DNA of 64,000 nucleotides from Terriglobia bacterium (GCA_020073615.1 JAIQEX010000004.1:1-64000), one strand, 5' to 3'; positions 9,537 through 18,692 are shown, counted from the stretch's first letter. The notes: a model not told the origin generated them from the sequence alone. Numbers and translations are program-made.

Positions 9537-11111
9537 TTATATCACCAGCACGCCGTGGTCCGGACAGTCCAGTTGGATGGCTTCGTAGATCTTGCCGACC
9601 AGGTCCAGCCCGTGCCTGGCCACAAATGGCAGGATGGAGTAGAGGCGCTCCTGCAGGTGACCCTCGGGATATACCAGGCCGTAGAGCGAGCGTGCGTCCT
9701 GGGTGGCTCGCGCATCGCGCCGCAGGGCCTCGCGAGCCGCTTTGCCTTCCACCTTGCCGAACTGATAGTTGATTTTCCGCAGGCTGCGCTCCAGGGCCGC
9801 GGCCAGCGTGGGATCGAACGCGCCCAGTTCCCGGCGGAGGCGCCCGGCGGCTTCATCCACCTGCGCGGTGGTTTCGCGCATCGCTTCGGCGAGTGATGGC
9901 GGAATGAGTTTCGCGGAGAGGCGCGCGCGCAAGGTTTCCTCCCCGTGGAAGAAATCCGCCAGGCACAAGCCGTACCGCTCCATTTGCCGGTGGCTGCGCG
10001 CGTCCAGAATGGTGAAGCCGCTGCGTGGCACGGCCACCGGCATGCGCCCCAGAATGGCGCGGTAGGCCACTTCCGACTGCGCCAGGTAAGCCATCTCCGC
10101 GGGACCCACAATGGCCGCCACCGAGGGCAGAATCGAATCCTGCACCACCGGCCGCAGCAGGGCGTTGGGAGAGAGCGCGTCCGCGCGGTCCATCAACTCC
10201 TCGGAGGTGAAGCGGCGGCCGTTGCGTGCGTACTCCCGCTGCCGGCGGCGCAGGGTCAGGCGTTGGCCGTCTTCGAGCAGGAAGAACAACGACGTGCCGT
10301 CTTCCAGGTGCACCTGCGCGTGGTATCCGGCGCGAGTCAATTCGCCGTTGCGCGCGAGCACCTGCGCGGTCAACTCCGGCGCCGCCTCCACGGCGGTACG
10401 CATCGCCGGTGCGGCGAGACGGCGAAAGGCGGGCAGCATGGGGTCCACCTGGAGGATGTCGAATCCCGCCAGGAGGCGCCGCAGCAGTTCGCCGAACGAC
10501 CGGCCCATGGTGCTGCCCGCGCGGTAGGTTTCTGCGGCGAGTTGGGCCGCCTCTTCGCTGAACGGCAAGCCGAGCATGGCCGCGCGCAGCTCGTCGATGG
10601 GAGGCTCCGCCAGCACCACATCGCCCACCGGCTGCGCGCCGGCGGAGCGCGCCATTTCCACCTTCGCGGGCTGGTGTTCGGAATTGAAGACCCACGCGTG
10701 GTTGACTTCCGCAAAATCGTGATCTTCCGTGGCCAGCCAGAATACGGGCACCGCCGCGATGCCGGCATCGGTCAGCCACGCGGCCAGCCGGGCGGCATGC
10801 AGCGCCTTGTAAATGGTGTATGCCGGACCGGAAAACAGCCCCACCTGCTGGCCCGTGACCACCGCCACGGTGCCCGGCTGCGCCAGCCGCTCGAGCGACG
10901 CACTTTCCGGATTCTGTATGCGCAGCGCCGCGATTAAATCCGCGCGCCGTTCCGCAGTCATTTGGATCTCATCGGCGGCCGCCCGGTAGGAAGCGAGATC
11001 GCGATGCGGGTGCCGGTAGAAAGGAGCGGTGCGATCGGGGTGATACAGCACGTCCGCGAACAGCGCCGAAAGGTGCGGCAGATCGGACTGGCGGACGCAG
11101 GTACAGTGCAT
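9537..11111 (-). CDS. bshC: Bacillithiol biosynthesis cysteine-adding enzyme BshC
   Basis: A 524-residue protein thought to ligate cysteine to glucosaminyl-malate in the last step of bacillithiol synthesis. Family landmarks: T-G-Q-Q-V-G-L-F-S-G-P-A-Y-T-I-Y-K near residues 85-105, F-W-L-A-T-E-D-H-D-F-A-E-V, and a C-terminal coiled segment with K-I-N-Y-Q-F-G-K-V-E-G-K. It ends with the typical D-H-G-V-L-V-I. Length is normal. The other bsh genes are not in the window. Bacillithiol is the main low-molecular-weight thiol of Firmicutes and some other phyla, and its presence here fits acidobacteria. Confidence 0.93.
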   Translation of the reverse strand: MHCTCVRQSDLPHLSALFADVLYHPDRTAPFYRHPHRDLASYRAAADEIQMTAERRADLIAALRIQNPESASLERLAQPGTVAVVTGQQVGLFSGPAYTIYKALHAARLAAWLTDAGIAAVPVFWLATEDHDFAEVNHAWVFNSEHQPAKVEMARSAGAQPVGDVVLAEPPIDELRAAMLGLPFSEEAAQLAAETYRAGSTMGRSFGELLRRLLAGFDILQVDPMLPAFRRLAAPAMRTAVEAAPELTAQVLARNGELTRAGYHAQVHLEDGTSLFFLLEDGQRLTLRRRQREYARNGRRFTSEELMDRADALSPNALLRPVVQDSILPSVAAIVGPAEMAYLAQSEVAYRAILGRMPVAVPRSGFTILDARSHRQMERYGLCLADFFHGEETLRARLSAKLIPPSLAEAMRETTAQVDEAAGRLRRELGAFDPTLAAALERSLRKINYQFGKVEGKAAREALRRDARATQDARSLYGLVYPEGHLQERLYSILPFVARHGLDLVGKIYEAIQLDCPDHGVLVI

Positions 11112-11165
11112 GTCGAGGATCAGCTTAGCAGATGATTCCCCGTGCCCGGAAGATTCATGGGGCGA

Positions 11166-12494
11166 TCATCCGGCGGGCAGGTAGCGCGAGATATCGTTGT
11201 AAATTACGAAGGCGACCAGCGCCATGATGCACACGAAACCGACCTTAAACACTGCTTCCTTCACATTCAGGCTGAGGTCGCGCCGCATGGTCATCTCCAC
11301 CAGCAGCATGAGGATCGTCCCGCCGTCCAGCACGGGGATGGGCAACAGGTTGAACAGCGCCAGTTGCAGGCTGACCATGGCCATCAGCGCGAGATACTCC
11401 GTGGCGCCCTGGCGCGCGGCGTCGCCCGAGAGCTGAATCATGCCGATGGGCCCGGTGAGGTTCTTGGTGGACATGCGGCGCTCCACCATGCCCTTGAGGA
11501 CCTGCACCATGAGGAACGCGCCGGTCCAGTTCTGGCGCAGCGATTCCCGCAGGGCATCGGGCAAGGCCAGCCTGGTGGTGGTGATGTGCAGCTTGGGCAC
11601 GTGCCCCACGCCGATCATCCAGCGCGCGGGCCCGTCCAGCTTGGCGTAAACCGGCTGCACGGTGACCGTTTGCCTCTGGCCGTTGCGCTCGAATTCGATG
11701 TCGATCGGCCGGCCGCCGCTCGATTTGGTAAGCTCCTGGAACTTGATGCGGGAATGAATCGGCTGGCCGTTGACGGCCACCAGCACATCGCCCTTCTTGA
11801 GTCCGGCCTTGTCCGCCGGGTAGCCCGGCTCGATGGACTCCAACTGGACCTCGCCGCGCTCGTCCCAGCCGGCCGAGCCGACGCCGAAACGCTCGCTCAG
11901 AATCGGCGTCACCGTGGTGTCGAACCGCTGTCCGCTGCGGTCGATGGTGAGGTGCATGGGCCGGTACGCGCTGGTCAGCTCTTTGAGGCCGACGTCCTCC
12001 CAGGTGGGATTGTTCTTGCCGTCCATCTTCACGATGCGGTCGCCGTCCTGAATGCCCGCCTTGGCGGCGGGCGAATCGGGCATCACATGGCCGATAATCG
12101 CTTCCATGTCGGCATCCGACACCTTCTGGTACTTCACCATGTAGAGGCCGGTCAGCAGTCCCACGGCCAGCACCACGTTCATGAACGGGCCGGCAAAAGC
12201 GATGAGCAGCCGCTGCCAGCGGGGCTTGGCCAGGAAGGCGCGCGGATCGTCGATGCCCGCATCCGTTACTTGCTCGCCGGCCATTTTCACGTAGCCGCCA
12301 AACGGGATCAGGGAGAAACGGTAGTCCGTCTCGCCGCGGCGGAAGCCGAACAGGCGCATGCCAAAGCCGAAGCTGAAGGCGTCGATCTTGACGTCGAAAT
12401 AGCGGGCGACCCAGAAGTGGCCCATCTCGTGGATGTTGATCATGACGCCGATCAGCACCAGAACCCACAGTATGTCTTCCAGAAAAACAAGCAT
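11166..12494 (-). CDS. rseP: RseP-type intramembrane zinc metalloprotease (site-2 protease)
   Basis: A 442-residue membrane protease that cleaves transmembrane anchors, such as anti-sigma factors. H22-E-M-G-H26 in the first membrane helix is the zinc site, two PDZ domains occupy roughly residues 110-300, and N-L-L-P-I-P-V-L-D-G-G near the C-terminus supplies the third ligand. Start at the ATG at 12494, 7 bp after the dxr stop. The dxr-rseP order is a classic bacterial arrangement. It may process anti-sigma factors for ECF sigma factors such as the one at 18918, but no anti-sigma gene is seen here. Confidence 0.95.
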   Translation of the reverse strand: MLVFLEDILWVLVLIGVMINIHEMGHFWVARYFDVKIDAFSFGFGMRLFGFRRGETDYRFSLIPFGGYVKMAGEQVTDAGIDDPRAFLAKPRWQRLLIAFAGPFMNVVLAVGLLTGLYMVKYQKVSDADMEAIIGHVMPDSPAAKAGIQDGDRIVKMDGKNNPTWEDVGLKELTSAYRPMHLTIDRSGQRFDTTVTPILSERFGVGSAGWDERGEVQLESIEPGYPADKAGLKKGDVLVAVNGQPIHSRIKFQELTKSSGGRPIDIEFERNGQRQTVTVQPVYAKLDGPARWMIGVGHVPKLHITTTRLALPDALRESLRQNWTGAFLMVQVLKGMVERRMSTKNLTGPIGMIQLSGDAARQGATEYLALMAMVSLQLALFNLLPIPVLDGGTILMLLVEMTMRRDLSLNVKEAVFKVGFVCIMALVAFVIYNDISRYLPAG

Positions 12495-12501
12495 AGGAAC
12501 C

Positions 12502-13695
12502 TTAAGCCGTCACCGCGCCGGCCGCGCGCGCGGTCACCAGCTCGCGGGCCAGCGCCCGCGACTCGCGGTCGATCTCCAGAATTTCGCCCACTGTGCGCGG
12601 GCTGCGCGGCGGCATCCGCGCCAGCGCCTCGGAAACAATCTCGTATATGGACGTAAAGCCGATTCTCTCCCGCAGGAATGCGTCCACAGCTATCTCATCG
12701 GCCGCATTCAGGGTGCAGGTGGCCGCTCCACCAGCCTCCTGGCACTGGTACGCCAGTTTGAGCAGCGGGAACTTGCCGAAATCGGGCGGCAGAAACTCCC
12801 ATTGCCGGGCCTCCGCCCAGTCGATCTTCGGAACCGGCGCCTCCAGCCGGTCGGGGTAAGCCAGCGCATATTGGATGGGCATGCGCATGTCGGTCGCCGA
12901 TATCTGCGCAAGCACACTGCCATCGCGGTACTCGATCATGGCGTGCACCGTGGATTGCGGATGGATCACCACGTCGATCTGGGATGGAGAGAAATCGAAC
13001 AGCCAGCACGCTTCGATCACTTCGAAGCCTTTGTTCATGAGGGTGGCGCAGTCGATGGTGATGCGCTCGCCCATGCGCCAGGTGGGATGGTTGAGCGCCT
13101 CGCGCGGCGTCACCGATGCCAGCGCTTCGGTGGGCGTGTTGCGGAACGGCCCGCCGGACGCCGTGAGGATGAGCCTGGTCACCTCGGTACGGTTGCCCGC
13201 CCGCAGGCACTGGTGCGCGCCATTGTGCTCGCTATCCACCGGCAGCAACTCGGCCCCGTGTTCCCGGACGGCATCCATGACCAGCCTTCCGGCCGAGACT
13301 AGAACCTCCTTGTTTGCCAGCCCCACCCGCTTTCCCAGCCGGACCGCCGCGTAGGTGGCCTCCAGACCGGCCACTCCTACAATCGCCGAAATAACGGTAT
13401 CCACCTCCGCTGCGGCAGCCACTTGAACGCGCGCCTCATCCCCCCAGAGCAGTTGCGGCCACTCGGCCCGCGGCAGTCCTGCCTCGAGCAGCCTCTCTGA
13501 TAGACGGGCCACACCGTCGGACGTTGCTACCACGGCCACCTTTGGGCGGAATTCCAGGATCTGCGAAGCCAGCACGTCCACATTCCGCCCGGCCACCAGG
13601 GCATACACCTGATACTGGTGGCGGCTGCGCCTCACGACGTCCAGCGTATTGGTTCCGATGGATCCGGTTGAACCCAGAACGGTGAGAGTCCTCAT
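12502..13695 (-). CDS. dxr: 1-deoxy-D-xylulose 5-phosphate reductoisomerase
   Basis: A 397-residue enzyme that makes 2-C-methyl-D-erythritol 4-phosphate in the MEP isoprenoid pathway. NADPH motif G-S-T-G-S-I-G is at residues 8-14, the metal/substrate motif P-V-D-S-E-H-N follows, then A-S-G-G-P-F-R and T-W-R-M-G-E-R-I-T-I-D-C-A-T-L-M-N-K-G. Start at the ATG at 13695 rather than 13734, since residues before M-R-T-L-T-V do not belong to the family. It is translated just ahead of rseP. uppS at 37133 is a later consumer of the isoprenoid supply. Confidence 0.96.
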   Translation of the reverse strand: MRTLTVLGSTGSIGTNTLDVVRRSRHQYQVYALVAGRNVDVLASQILEFRPKVAVVATSDGVARLSERLLEAGLPRAEWPQLLWGDEARVQVAAAAEVDTVISAIVGVAGLEATYAAVRLGKRVGLANKEVLVSAGRLVMDAVREHGAELLPVDSEHNGAHQCLRAGNRTEVTRLILTASGGPFRNTPTEALASVTPREALNHPTWRMGERITIDCATLMNKGFEVIEACWLFDFSPSQIDVVIHPQSTVHAMIEYRDGSVLAQISATDMRMPIQYALAYPDRLEAPVPKIDWAEARQWEFLPPDFGKFPLLKLAYQCQEAGGAATCTLNAADEIAVDAFLRERIGFTSIYEIVSEALARMPPRSPRTVGEILEIDRESRALARELVTARAAGAVTA

Positions 13696-13792
13696 TTCAG
13701 CGGGGTAGGCCTCCAGGCCTGCCCTTTCTTCCAAGGGGCATCAGCCATCATATCAGGTATTGCCCGGCCCACCGCAGGCCCAGTGAAATCAT

Positions 13793-13856
13793 GAAATCCA
13801 CGGTGCTGCCGCCCGCACCAGACCGAAATCCACGGTGCTACCGCCCGCACCGGACC
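13793..13856. repeat. Two tandem copies of a 32 bp unit
   Basis: Units 13793-13824 and 13825-13856 are identical except for two transitions. They begin GAAATCCACGGTGCT and end GACC. They lie about 100-160 bp upstream of the dxr start. No spacer separates them, so this is not a CRISPR array. It could be a protein-binding site in the dxr leader or a slipped duplication. Confidence 0.8.
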
Positions 13857-13882
13857 GCCGCTGCTGCTTTTGTTTTTCTTTT

Positions 13883-13990
13883 TTGGAAGACCCTCTTGCC
13901 CTTTCGGGCGCCGGGGAGGATTGCTTCAGGGGTCTTTATTTAGAGGTTAGTCTCGCTTTGGTGGGAGTTGCCTCCCCGGCTTACTTCCAA
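13883..13990. other. Palindromic structured element, candidate ncRNA, leader structure or miniature element
   Basis: Three nested or adjacent perfect stems are visible: an outer 7 bp stem TTGGAAG (13883-13889) with CTTCCAA (13984-13990), a small hairpin GCCC-TTTC-GGGC (13898-13909), and a 10 bp stem GCCGGGGAGG (13910-13919) with CCTCCCCGGC (13971-13980). A 51-base centre lies inside the long stem. The whole gap 13696-14035 is AT-richer than its surroundings. No T-run directly follows on either strand, so it is not a standard terminator. Strand and function are unknown. Confidence 0.55.
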
Positions 13991-14035
13991 TAATAGTAGA
14001 TTCTGAATTTGGAATCAACAAAAATCTGTATTTTT

Positions 14036-14929
14036 TTATGAAGATTTTACTTCGACCCCCGCAAGTTCTTCCAACATGTTGATTGTAGAGCACATATCAT
14101 CGTCCCCATGGCCCGCCGAGATAGCGGTCTGGAAGAGCTGATGTGTGAGCGATGTCACAATTAGGGGAACGCCGAGCTGTTTTCCCGAGTCGAGCATGAG
14201 CCCGATGTCCTTGTGCATCCATTTTGTGGAGAAATTCGTCGAAAAATCCCGGCGCAGGACGAACGGCGCCTTATAGGCGATCAGCCCCGACTTGGCGGCG
14301 CTGTTTTCCAGGATTTCGAGCATGAGCTGCGGGTCTACACCTCCCTTGGTGGCCAGCACCATGCCCTCGTTGAAGGCCATCAAGATGTTGCAGAGAATCA
14401 GGTTCTGCGTCAGCTTCGCCTGCAGCCCCAGACCCGCTTCGCCGCAATAGTAGAGCCGCTTGCCCATGGGCTCGAACAACGGCTTCACCTTTTCGAAGAC
14501 CGCCCGGTTGCCGCCCACCATGAAAGTAAGGTTGCCGCTCTGAGCACCTGGAGTGGAGCCCGTGCAGGGTGCGTCGAGAAACTCAACACCTCGGGCCGCG
14601 AGGGCCTTACCGATCTGGCGGCTTTCGCTGGGACTGATGGTACTGGCGTCCACCACCACGGTGCCGGGTCGCGCGCCCTGGATAATCCCGTCGGGCCCGA
14701 GGATGATCTCCCTGGACATGGCGGTATCGCCTACGCAGAGGAAAACGCACTCCGCAGATTCGGCAACCTGCTTGGGAGACTCGCAGAAGGCAGCCTTCTC
14801 CTCGGCCGCGAGTTGGCGCGCCTTGCCGGCGGTGTGGGACCAGACCGCCACTTCGTGTCCTGCGCGCAGCAGGTTACGCGCCATGGGATAGCCCATCAGC
14901 CCGAGGCCCAGAAATCCTAGTTTGGCCAT
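14036..14929 (-). CDS. NAD-binding beta-hydroxyacid dehydrogenase (3-hydroxyisobutyrate / glyoxylate reductase family)
   Basis: A 297-residue oxidoreductase. The N-terminal Rossmann motif G-F-L-G-L-G-L-M-G-Y-P-M-A is at residues 5-17, D-A-P-C-T-G-S substitutes for the usual D-A-P-V-S-G-G substrate motif, and the catalytic lysine segment G-L-Q-A-K-L-T-Q-N is in the middle. The C-terminal all-helical domain includes K-W-M-H-K-D-I-G-L-M-L. Exact substrate is not deducible. The true start is the ATG at 14929; the longer frame belongs to antisense shadow of the next gene. Confidence 0.9.
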   Translation of the reverse strand: MAKLGFLGLGLMGYPMARNLLRAGHEVAVWSHTAGKARQLAAEEKAAFCESPKQVAESAECVFLCVGDTAMSREIILGPDGIIQGARPGTVVVDASTISPSESRQIGKALAARGVEFLDAPCTGSTPGAQSGNLTFMVGGNRAVFEKVKPLFEPMGKRLYYCGEAGLGLQAKLTQNLILCNILMAFNEGMVLATKGGVDPQLMLEILENSAAKSGLIAYKAPFVLRRDFSTNFSTKWMHKDIGLMLDSGKQLGVPLIVTSLTHQLFQTAISAGHGDDDMCSTINMLEELAGVEVKSS

Positions 14930-14946
14930 AGACAGGGATTGTACCG

Positions 14947-15918
14947 CTACGCGAAGAAGGCGCGCCAGGTTGTGACCGCCAGGGCGTGCGTTACCATGCC
15001 CGCGCGAATACTGCCGGCCTGGTTGCGCGCGCGCCCGCAGAACCAGCCGAGCACGGCCACGATCAGCGACCACCGCCAGTTGGGGAAGCCGCGGAAGCCG
15101 AGATGCACCAGGCCGAACGCCGCCGAGGCGATAGCCAGCGCCGCTTTGCGATTCCACCGCCATTCCTCGAGCCACTGTTGCAGCACGCCGCGGAAGAAGA
15201 ACTCTTCGGAAAGGGCCACCACCCAGAGCGTTCCCAGGAACGTCGCGGCGATGTACCAGATCGGCCTGGGGGCGCCGAAACGCACCGCCTTGAGCAGCAA
15301 CGCAAGAGGAAAACCGATGGCCGCAAAGTACAGGTAGTGCAGCGCGCCGATGCGCCACTCCTTCCAACTTGGCGCCAGGCCGAACCCGGTCTCGTGCACA
15401 CGGCGCTCCACCATCAGCGCCATCACCGCCATGACGATGAGCGATAGATGCCCCAGGACGATCAGATTCTTCAGGTCCTTGAACCCGGCATAGAGGGGCG
15501 CATAGACGGGATCGAAATATTTCCCCAGCAGCACGCACGGGACCAGCGCCAGGAAGGCAATGTCGAACACCGGCGCCACCGGCAGCACCCGGTACCACAG
15601 GCCGAGCGCCAGGGCGAGTGCCAGCAGGCGCACCAGGCTGGCCCACTGGAACGCAACCGCGCCGCCGCAGCAGACCAGGTAGGGAGCCACGGCCGCGGCC
15701 GCCAGGAAAACGGGGAGGCGGCCGCCGCCAAACCGCTCCCGGAGATCGGGAAAGGCCGGGACCAGATAGAATGGGTATTCCACGAGGAAAGCGGCCAGCG
15801 CCGGCAGGGCCGCCCAGATTGGAATGCCTCTCGCCCGCGCATACAGCACGCCCGCGGCGCCCAGCGCTGTCCAGCCCCACAGGAGAGCCGCCCGGAAGCC
15901 GCCGGGCAATTTCGTCAT
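14947..15918 (-). CDS. CPBP-family intramembrane protease
   Basis: About 323 residues with eight or so hydrophobic helices. The CPBP (Abi) signature E-E-F-F-F-R-G lies about two thirds along, followed by F-G-L-V-H-L-G and, near the end, M-V-T-H-A-L, which together carry the glutamate and histidine catalytic residues of Rce1-like proteases. Start is 15918 or the nearby 15927. It is 17 bp upstream of the dehydrogenase gene on the same strand. Target proteins unknown. Confidence 0.85.
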   Translation of the reverse strand: MTKLPGGFRAALLWGWTALGAAGVLYARARGIPIWAALPALAAFLVEYPFYLVPAFPDLRERFGGGRLPVFLAAAAVAPYLVCCGGAVAFQWASLVRLLALALALGLWYRVLPVAPVFDIAFLALVPCVLLGKYFDPVYAPLYAGFKDLKNLIVLGHLSLIVMAVMALMVERRVHETGFGLAPSWKEWRIGALHYLYFAAIGFPLALLLKAVRFGAPRPIWYIAATFLGTLWVVALSEEFFFRGVLQQWLEEWRWNRKAALAIASAAFGLVHLGFRGFPNWRWSLIVAVLGWFCGRARNQAGSIRAGMVTHALAVTTWRAFFA

Positions 15919-16645
15919 TGGCCTCATTCTAGCATTCGCGCTCGCGGCGCCCGGCGCGCGGCCTTCCGCGGCCTCCGACGACCCTCCCGCGAACCTGGCA
16001 AAACTCGTGGCCGCGCGCGAGACCGAATCCGAGACCGAGCGCAACCAGTACATGTACCGGCAAACCGTCACCATCCACGAACTGGACGGCCGCGGCTCGA
16101 CGCGCGGAGAATATCGCGAGGTCCGGGACATCATCTTCTCGCCCGAGCGCGAGCGCACCGAAGAGGGCATCGGCAAGCCGTTGAACACCCTGAAATCCCT
16201 GCAGCTCACCGCGGAGGATTTCCGCGATATCCGCGACATCCAGCCGTTGGTGCTGACCGCGGACCGGCTGTGGAATTACGAGACCAGGTTCCGCGGCGAC
16301 GAGGTCATGGACGACGTGGATTGCTGGGTGCTCCAAGTGCGCCCCCGCCAGATTCTCGAAGGGCAGAGATTTTTCGAGGGCATGATCTGGGTGGACAAGA
16401 AGGAATACAACATCGTGCGCATGGAGGGCAAAGCGGTGCCGGAGATGCGCTCCATGAAATCGGAGAACCTGTTTCCGCGCTTCACCACCATCCGCAAACC
16501 GGTCGATGGCAAGCACTGGTTCCCGGTCTACACCTATGCCGACGACACGCTCGAGTTCCGCACCGGCCCGTTGCGCGAGCGGTTGAAGATCGAATACAGC
16601 AACTACAAGCGATTCGGCGCCGAATCCACTTTCACGCCGCGATAG
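15824..16645 (+). CDS. Secreted outer-membrane lipoprotein-sorting-like protein
   Basis: Up to 273 residues. A signal-like hydrophobic stretch (V-I-G-L-I-L-A-F-A-L-A-A) starts near residue 31 of this frame. The mature part has Y-M-Y-R-Q-T-V, D-I-I-F-S-P-E, F-F-E-G-M-I-W-V-D and H-W-F-P-V-Y-T-Y-A-D-D-T, shared with the gene at 24870-25661, its paralogue in this window. The fold resembles LolA/LolB-type lipoprotein carriers. The only standard start is the ATG at 15824, which overlaps the divergent protease gene by 95 bp; a non-standard later start is possible. Function unproven. Confidence 0.75.
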   Translation: MPLARAYSTPAAPSAVQPHRRAARKPPGNFVIGLILAFALAAPGARPSAASDDPPANLAKLVAARETESETERNQYMYRQTVTIHELDGRGSTRGEYREVRDIIFSPERERTEEGIGKPLNTLKSLQLTAEDFRDIRDIQPLVLTADRLWNYETRFRGDEVMDDVDCWVLQVRPRQILEGQRFFEGMIWVDKKEYNIVRMEGKAVPEMRSMKSENLFPRFTTIRKPVDGKHWFPVYTYADDTLEFRTGPLRERLKIEYSNYKRFGAESTFTPR

Positions 16646-16892
16646 CCCCAGATCCGGCTACTACGCCGCGCACCATTTGCCTGGCCCGCACACCAGCGGC
16701 CCTCCGATCCGGCTATTCCGCCGGCGCGGCGAGTTGTTGGAACAAAGACGCAAAGCACAGCCGCGAACTGCTTCCATTGTGATCCTATTTACAAACAGCC
16801 GTTTCTTCCCAGTACTCCCGCAGTACAGTTGGCTTGCTTTGGCACTGGCGTACAGCCTGTTTCCGTGCGATAACTACGGAAGGTCTGAGAAA

Positions 16893-17165
16893 ATGAACTA
16901 CCGGCATCTGGCGCTGTGCTGCCAATGCGGCACGGTTCCCGAACATCTCGACGAGGTCGGCTTCAGCGACGATCATCAGTTAGTCATCCATTGGTGGTGT
17001 ACGGCATGCCAGCGCTTAGTGTACACTTCCAAACCGCTCGCCGAATGCTGGCGCGACTGCCCCAACCCGGCAAGCACTCTGGAGGCGGCGCTGCAAAAAC
17101 TGGAAGCCGCGTATGCCGCCGAAGACGCCAGCTTCCTGCGACAGATGGGCGTGAAAGCTAGCTGA
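16893..17165 (+). CDS. Small zinc-ribbon-like protein
   Basis: 90 residues, function not recognised. Cysteines are arranged as C-C-Q-C near residues 9-12 and W-W-C-T-A-C near residues 37-42, suggesting one metal-binding ribbon, followed by a helical C-terminus. Start at the ATG at 16893, which follows an A/G-rich stretch. The longer frame upstream crosses a stretch that does not resemble protein. The 16646-16892 gap contains two copies of a GATCCGGCTA-type phrase and nothing else recognisable. Confidence 0.65.
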   Translation: MNYRHLALCCQCGTVPEHLDEVGFSDDHQLVIHWWCTACQRLVYTSKPLAECWRDCPNPASTLEAALQKLEAAYAAEDASFLRQMGVKAS

Positions 17166-17297
17166 AGGTCCCGCCCAGGTGCTTCCGTCTCCGCCTTCTG
17201 CCGCGCCCTCCCGCTGCCCGGTCCCGCAGGCTCGGAGGAAGCAGAAACTCCTGATCCAAACGTTAAGGGCGGTGGTTAGGCTGGAATGGGCGCCGGG

Positions 17298-18692
17298 TCA
17301 ATTGGCGTACATGCGAATGATGCGCTCGATGGCGCGGCGGCATACCGCGCAGAAGCCCACTTCGTCGCGCGTGAACATGATGCAGTCCTGCTGCGGGCGG
17401 TAGTAGCCGCGGGCCTCGTACATGGCGCCTTCGAAGGCGCCCACTTTCCCCGCGTTGGGAGGAGCGGCCAGCAGTTGCGTGATGCGCTCGCGCTCCTCGC
17501 GGAACAGCGTTTCCATCACGTCTTCCGGGCGGTGTTGGGCGCGAATCTCATGGCGGCGCTTCTGGATCTCCCGCTCCATCTGCTCGAACGGCAGCTTGGG
17601 CCAGGGCGTCGGCAACCCGACGCCGGGGCTTAGCAGCGGCTTCCACTTGGCGGCCTGCGGATCGGCGGTAACGTTGGGCTCCCAGGGCTCGGGGCGCTCG
17701 GCGGGGCTGCCGTAGGCCACGTCGGAGGTGTAGTATTCGTCCGCCAAGCCGGCGAAGTGGTGGCCGAACTCGTGAACGAACACATAGGGCGTAAAAGCGT
17801 TGTCGGCGGCCACGGTGGCGTACAGGTTGAAGATCCCACCGCCGCCATACTTGCGGTCGTTCACCACGATTTCGATGAATTCATAGGGCGCCGCCGAAGC
17901 GATGCGCCGCAGCCGCCGGTTGTCGAACGACAGGACGTATCGTTCCGACCCGAAAGCATCATAGGAGGCGCCCAGCGGGGAGTGGCGGTACACGCCATCG
18001 GAAGGCCGCGAGACGCCGCTCTCTTCCGCCGGAACATCGATCGCCCATACGTTGAAATCCGCGCGGTGCTCCTTGAAAGGCGGCACGGCGAAAAGGAGCT
18101 GGGCGGTGCGGCGCGCGTCGCGGTGCCACTTCTCCATTTCGGAGGCGGTGTATCCGTCGCCCAACAGCAGGAGGTCGACCTTGTCGCGCGGCGCTCCGCT
18201 CTGGACCACGGGCCAGACGTTCAGCCTGGGCGGCAGGCTGCGGTCGATGGCCGGGTCCGCGGGATCGGCCATCACCGACCAGACATCGTGAAACTCGCCG
18301 CGCGCATCGCGCTTCTGAATGACCACATCCACCGGAGTAGCGGGCGCGGGAAAGCGGACGCTTTCGGAAAAAACGCGGCGTACCTGCTTCGCTTCATCGG
18401 TGGTTTCCCACTCGCCGAAGATGGTGGCGAAGCCGCGCGAATACAGGCGGCGGTGGTTGGCGCGATCCAGCACCTGGAAGCGATACTTGCCGAGATTGGT
18501 GTCGTCGATCCAGCGATCGAGCGGTCCCGGCCAAGCGCCCTCGAGAACCATACCGTCGAGTGCGAACTGCTCCTCGGAGGCGGTCCCGGTGTGCACGTAA
18601 TCGACGCGCAGGGTCCGCGGCGCGGCGGGCTGGGCGGAAGCGGAAGCCACCGCGGCCGCCATCAGCCAAAGATACCGGTTATTTCGATTCAT
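17298..18692 (-). CDS. Secreted M64-family (IgA-peptidase-like) metallopeptidase
   Basis: 464 residues. A signal peptide (residues 1-20, ending A-S-A-Q) is followed by a beta-rich N-terminal domain and the M64 catalytic domain. The zinc motif H-E-F-G-H-H-F-A-G-L-A-D-E fits HExxHxxGxxD, and L-L-L-L-G-D-G-Y and S-F-D-N-R-R-L precede it. The C-terminus has a conserved C-A-V-C pair in G-F-C-A-V-C-R-R-A. Start at the ATG at 18692; a far longer frame without stops runs across the ECF sigma gene on the other strand and is not credible. Confidence 0.9.
   Translation of the reverse strand: MNRNNRYLWLMAAAVASASAQPAAPRTLRVDYVHTGTASEEQFALDGMVLEGAWPGPLDRWIDDTNLGKYRFQVLDRANHRRLYSRGFATIFGEWETTDEAKQVRRVFSESVRFPAPATPVDVVIQKRDARGEFHDVWSVMADPADPAIDRSLPPRLNVWPVVQSGAPRDKVDLLLLGDGYTASEMEKWHRDARRTAQLLFAVPPFKEHRADFNVWAIDVPAEESGVSRPSDGVYRHSPLGASYDAFGSERYVLSFDNRRLRRIASAAPYEFIEIVVNDRKYGGGGIFNLYATVAADNAFTPYVFVHEFGHHFAGLADEYYTSDVAYGSPAERPEPWEPNVTADPQAAKWKPLLSPGVGLPTPWPKLPFEQMEREIQKRRHEIRAQHRPEDVMETLFREERERITQLLAAPPNAGKVGAFEGAMYEARGYYRPQQDCIMFTRDEVGFCAVCRRAIERIIRMYAN

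Noticed and set aside
13793-13856. CRISPR array
   Set aside because: Only two units, directly adjacent without spacers, and no cas genes.
14036-15880. 614-codon version of the dehydrogenase
   Set aside because: The Rossmann motif begins at the ATG at 14929; the rest is a shadow of the CPBP gene in another frame.
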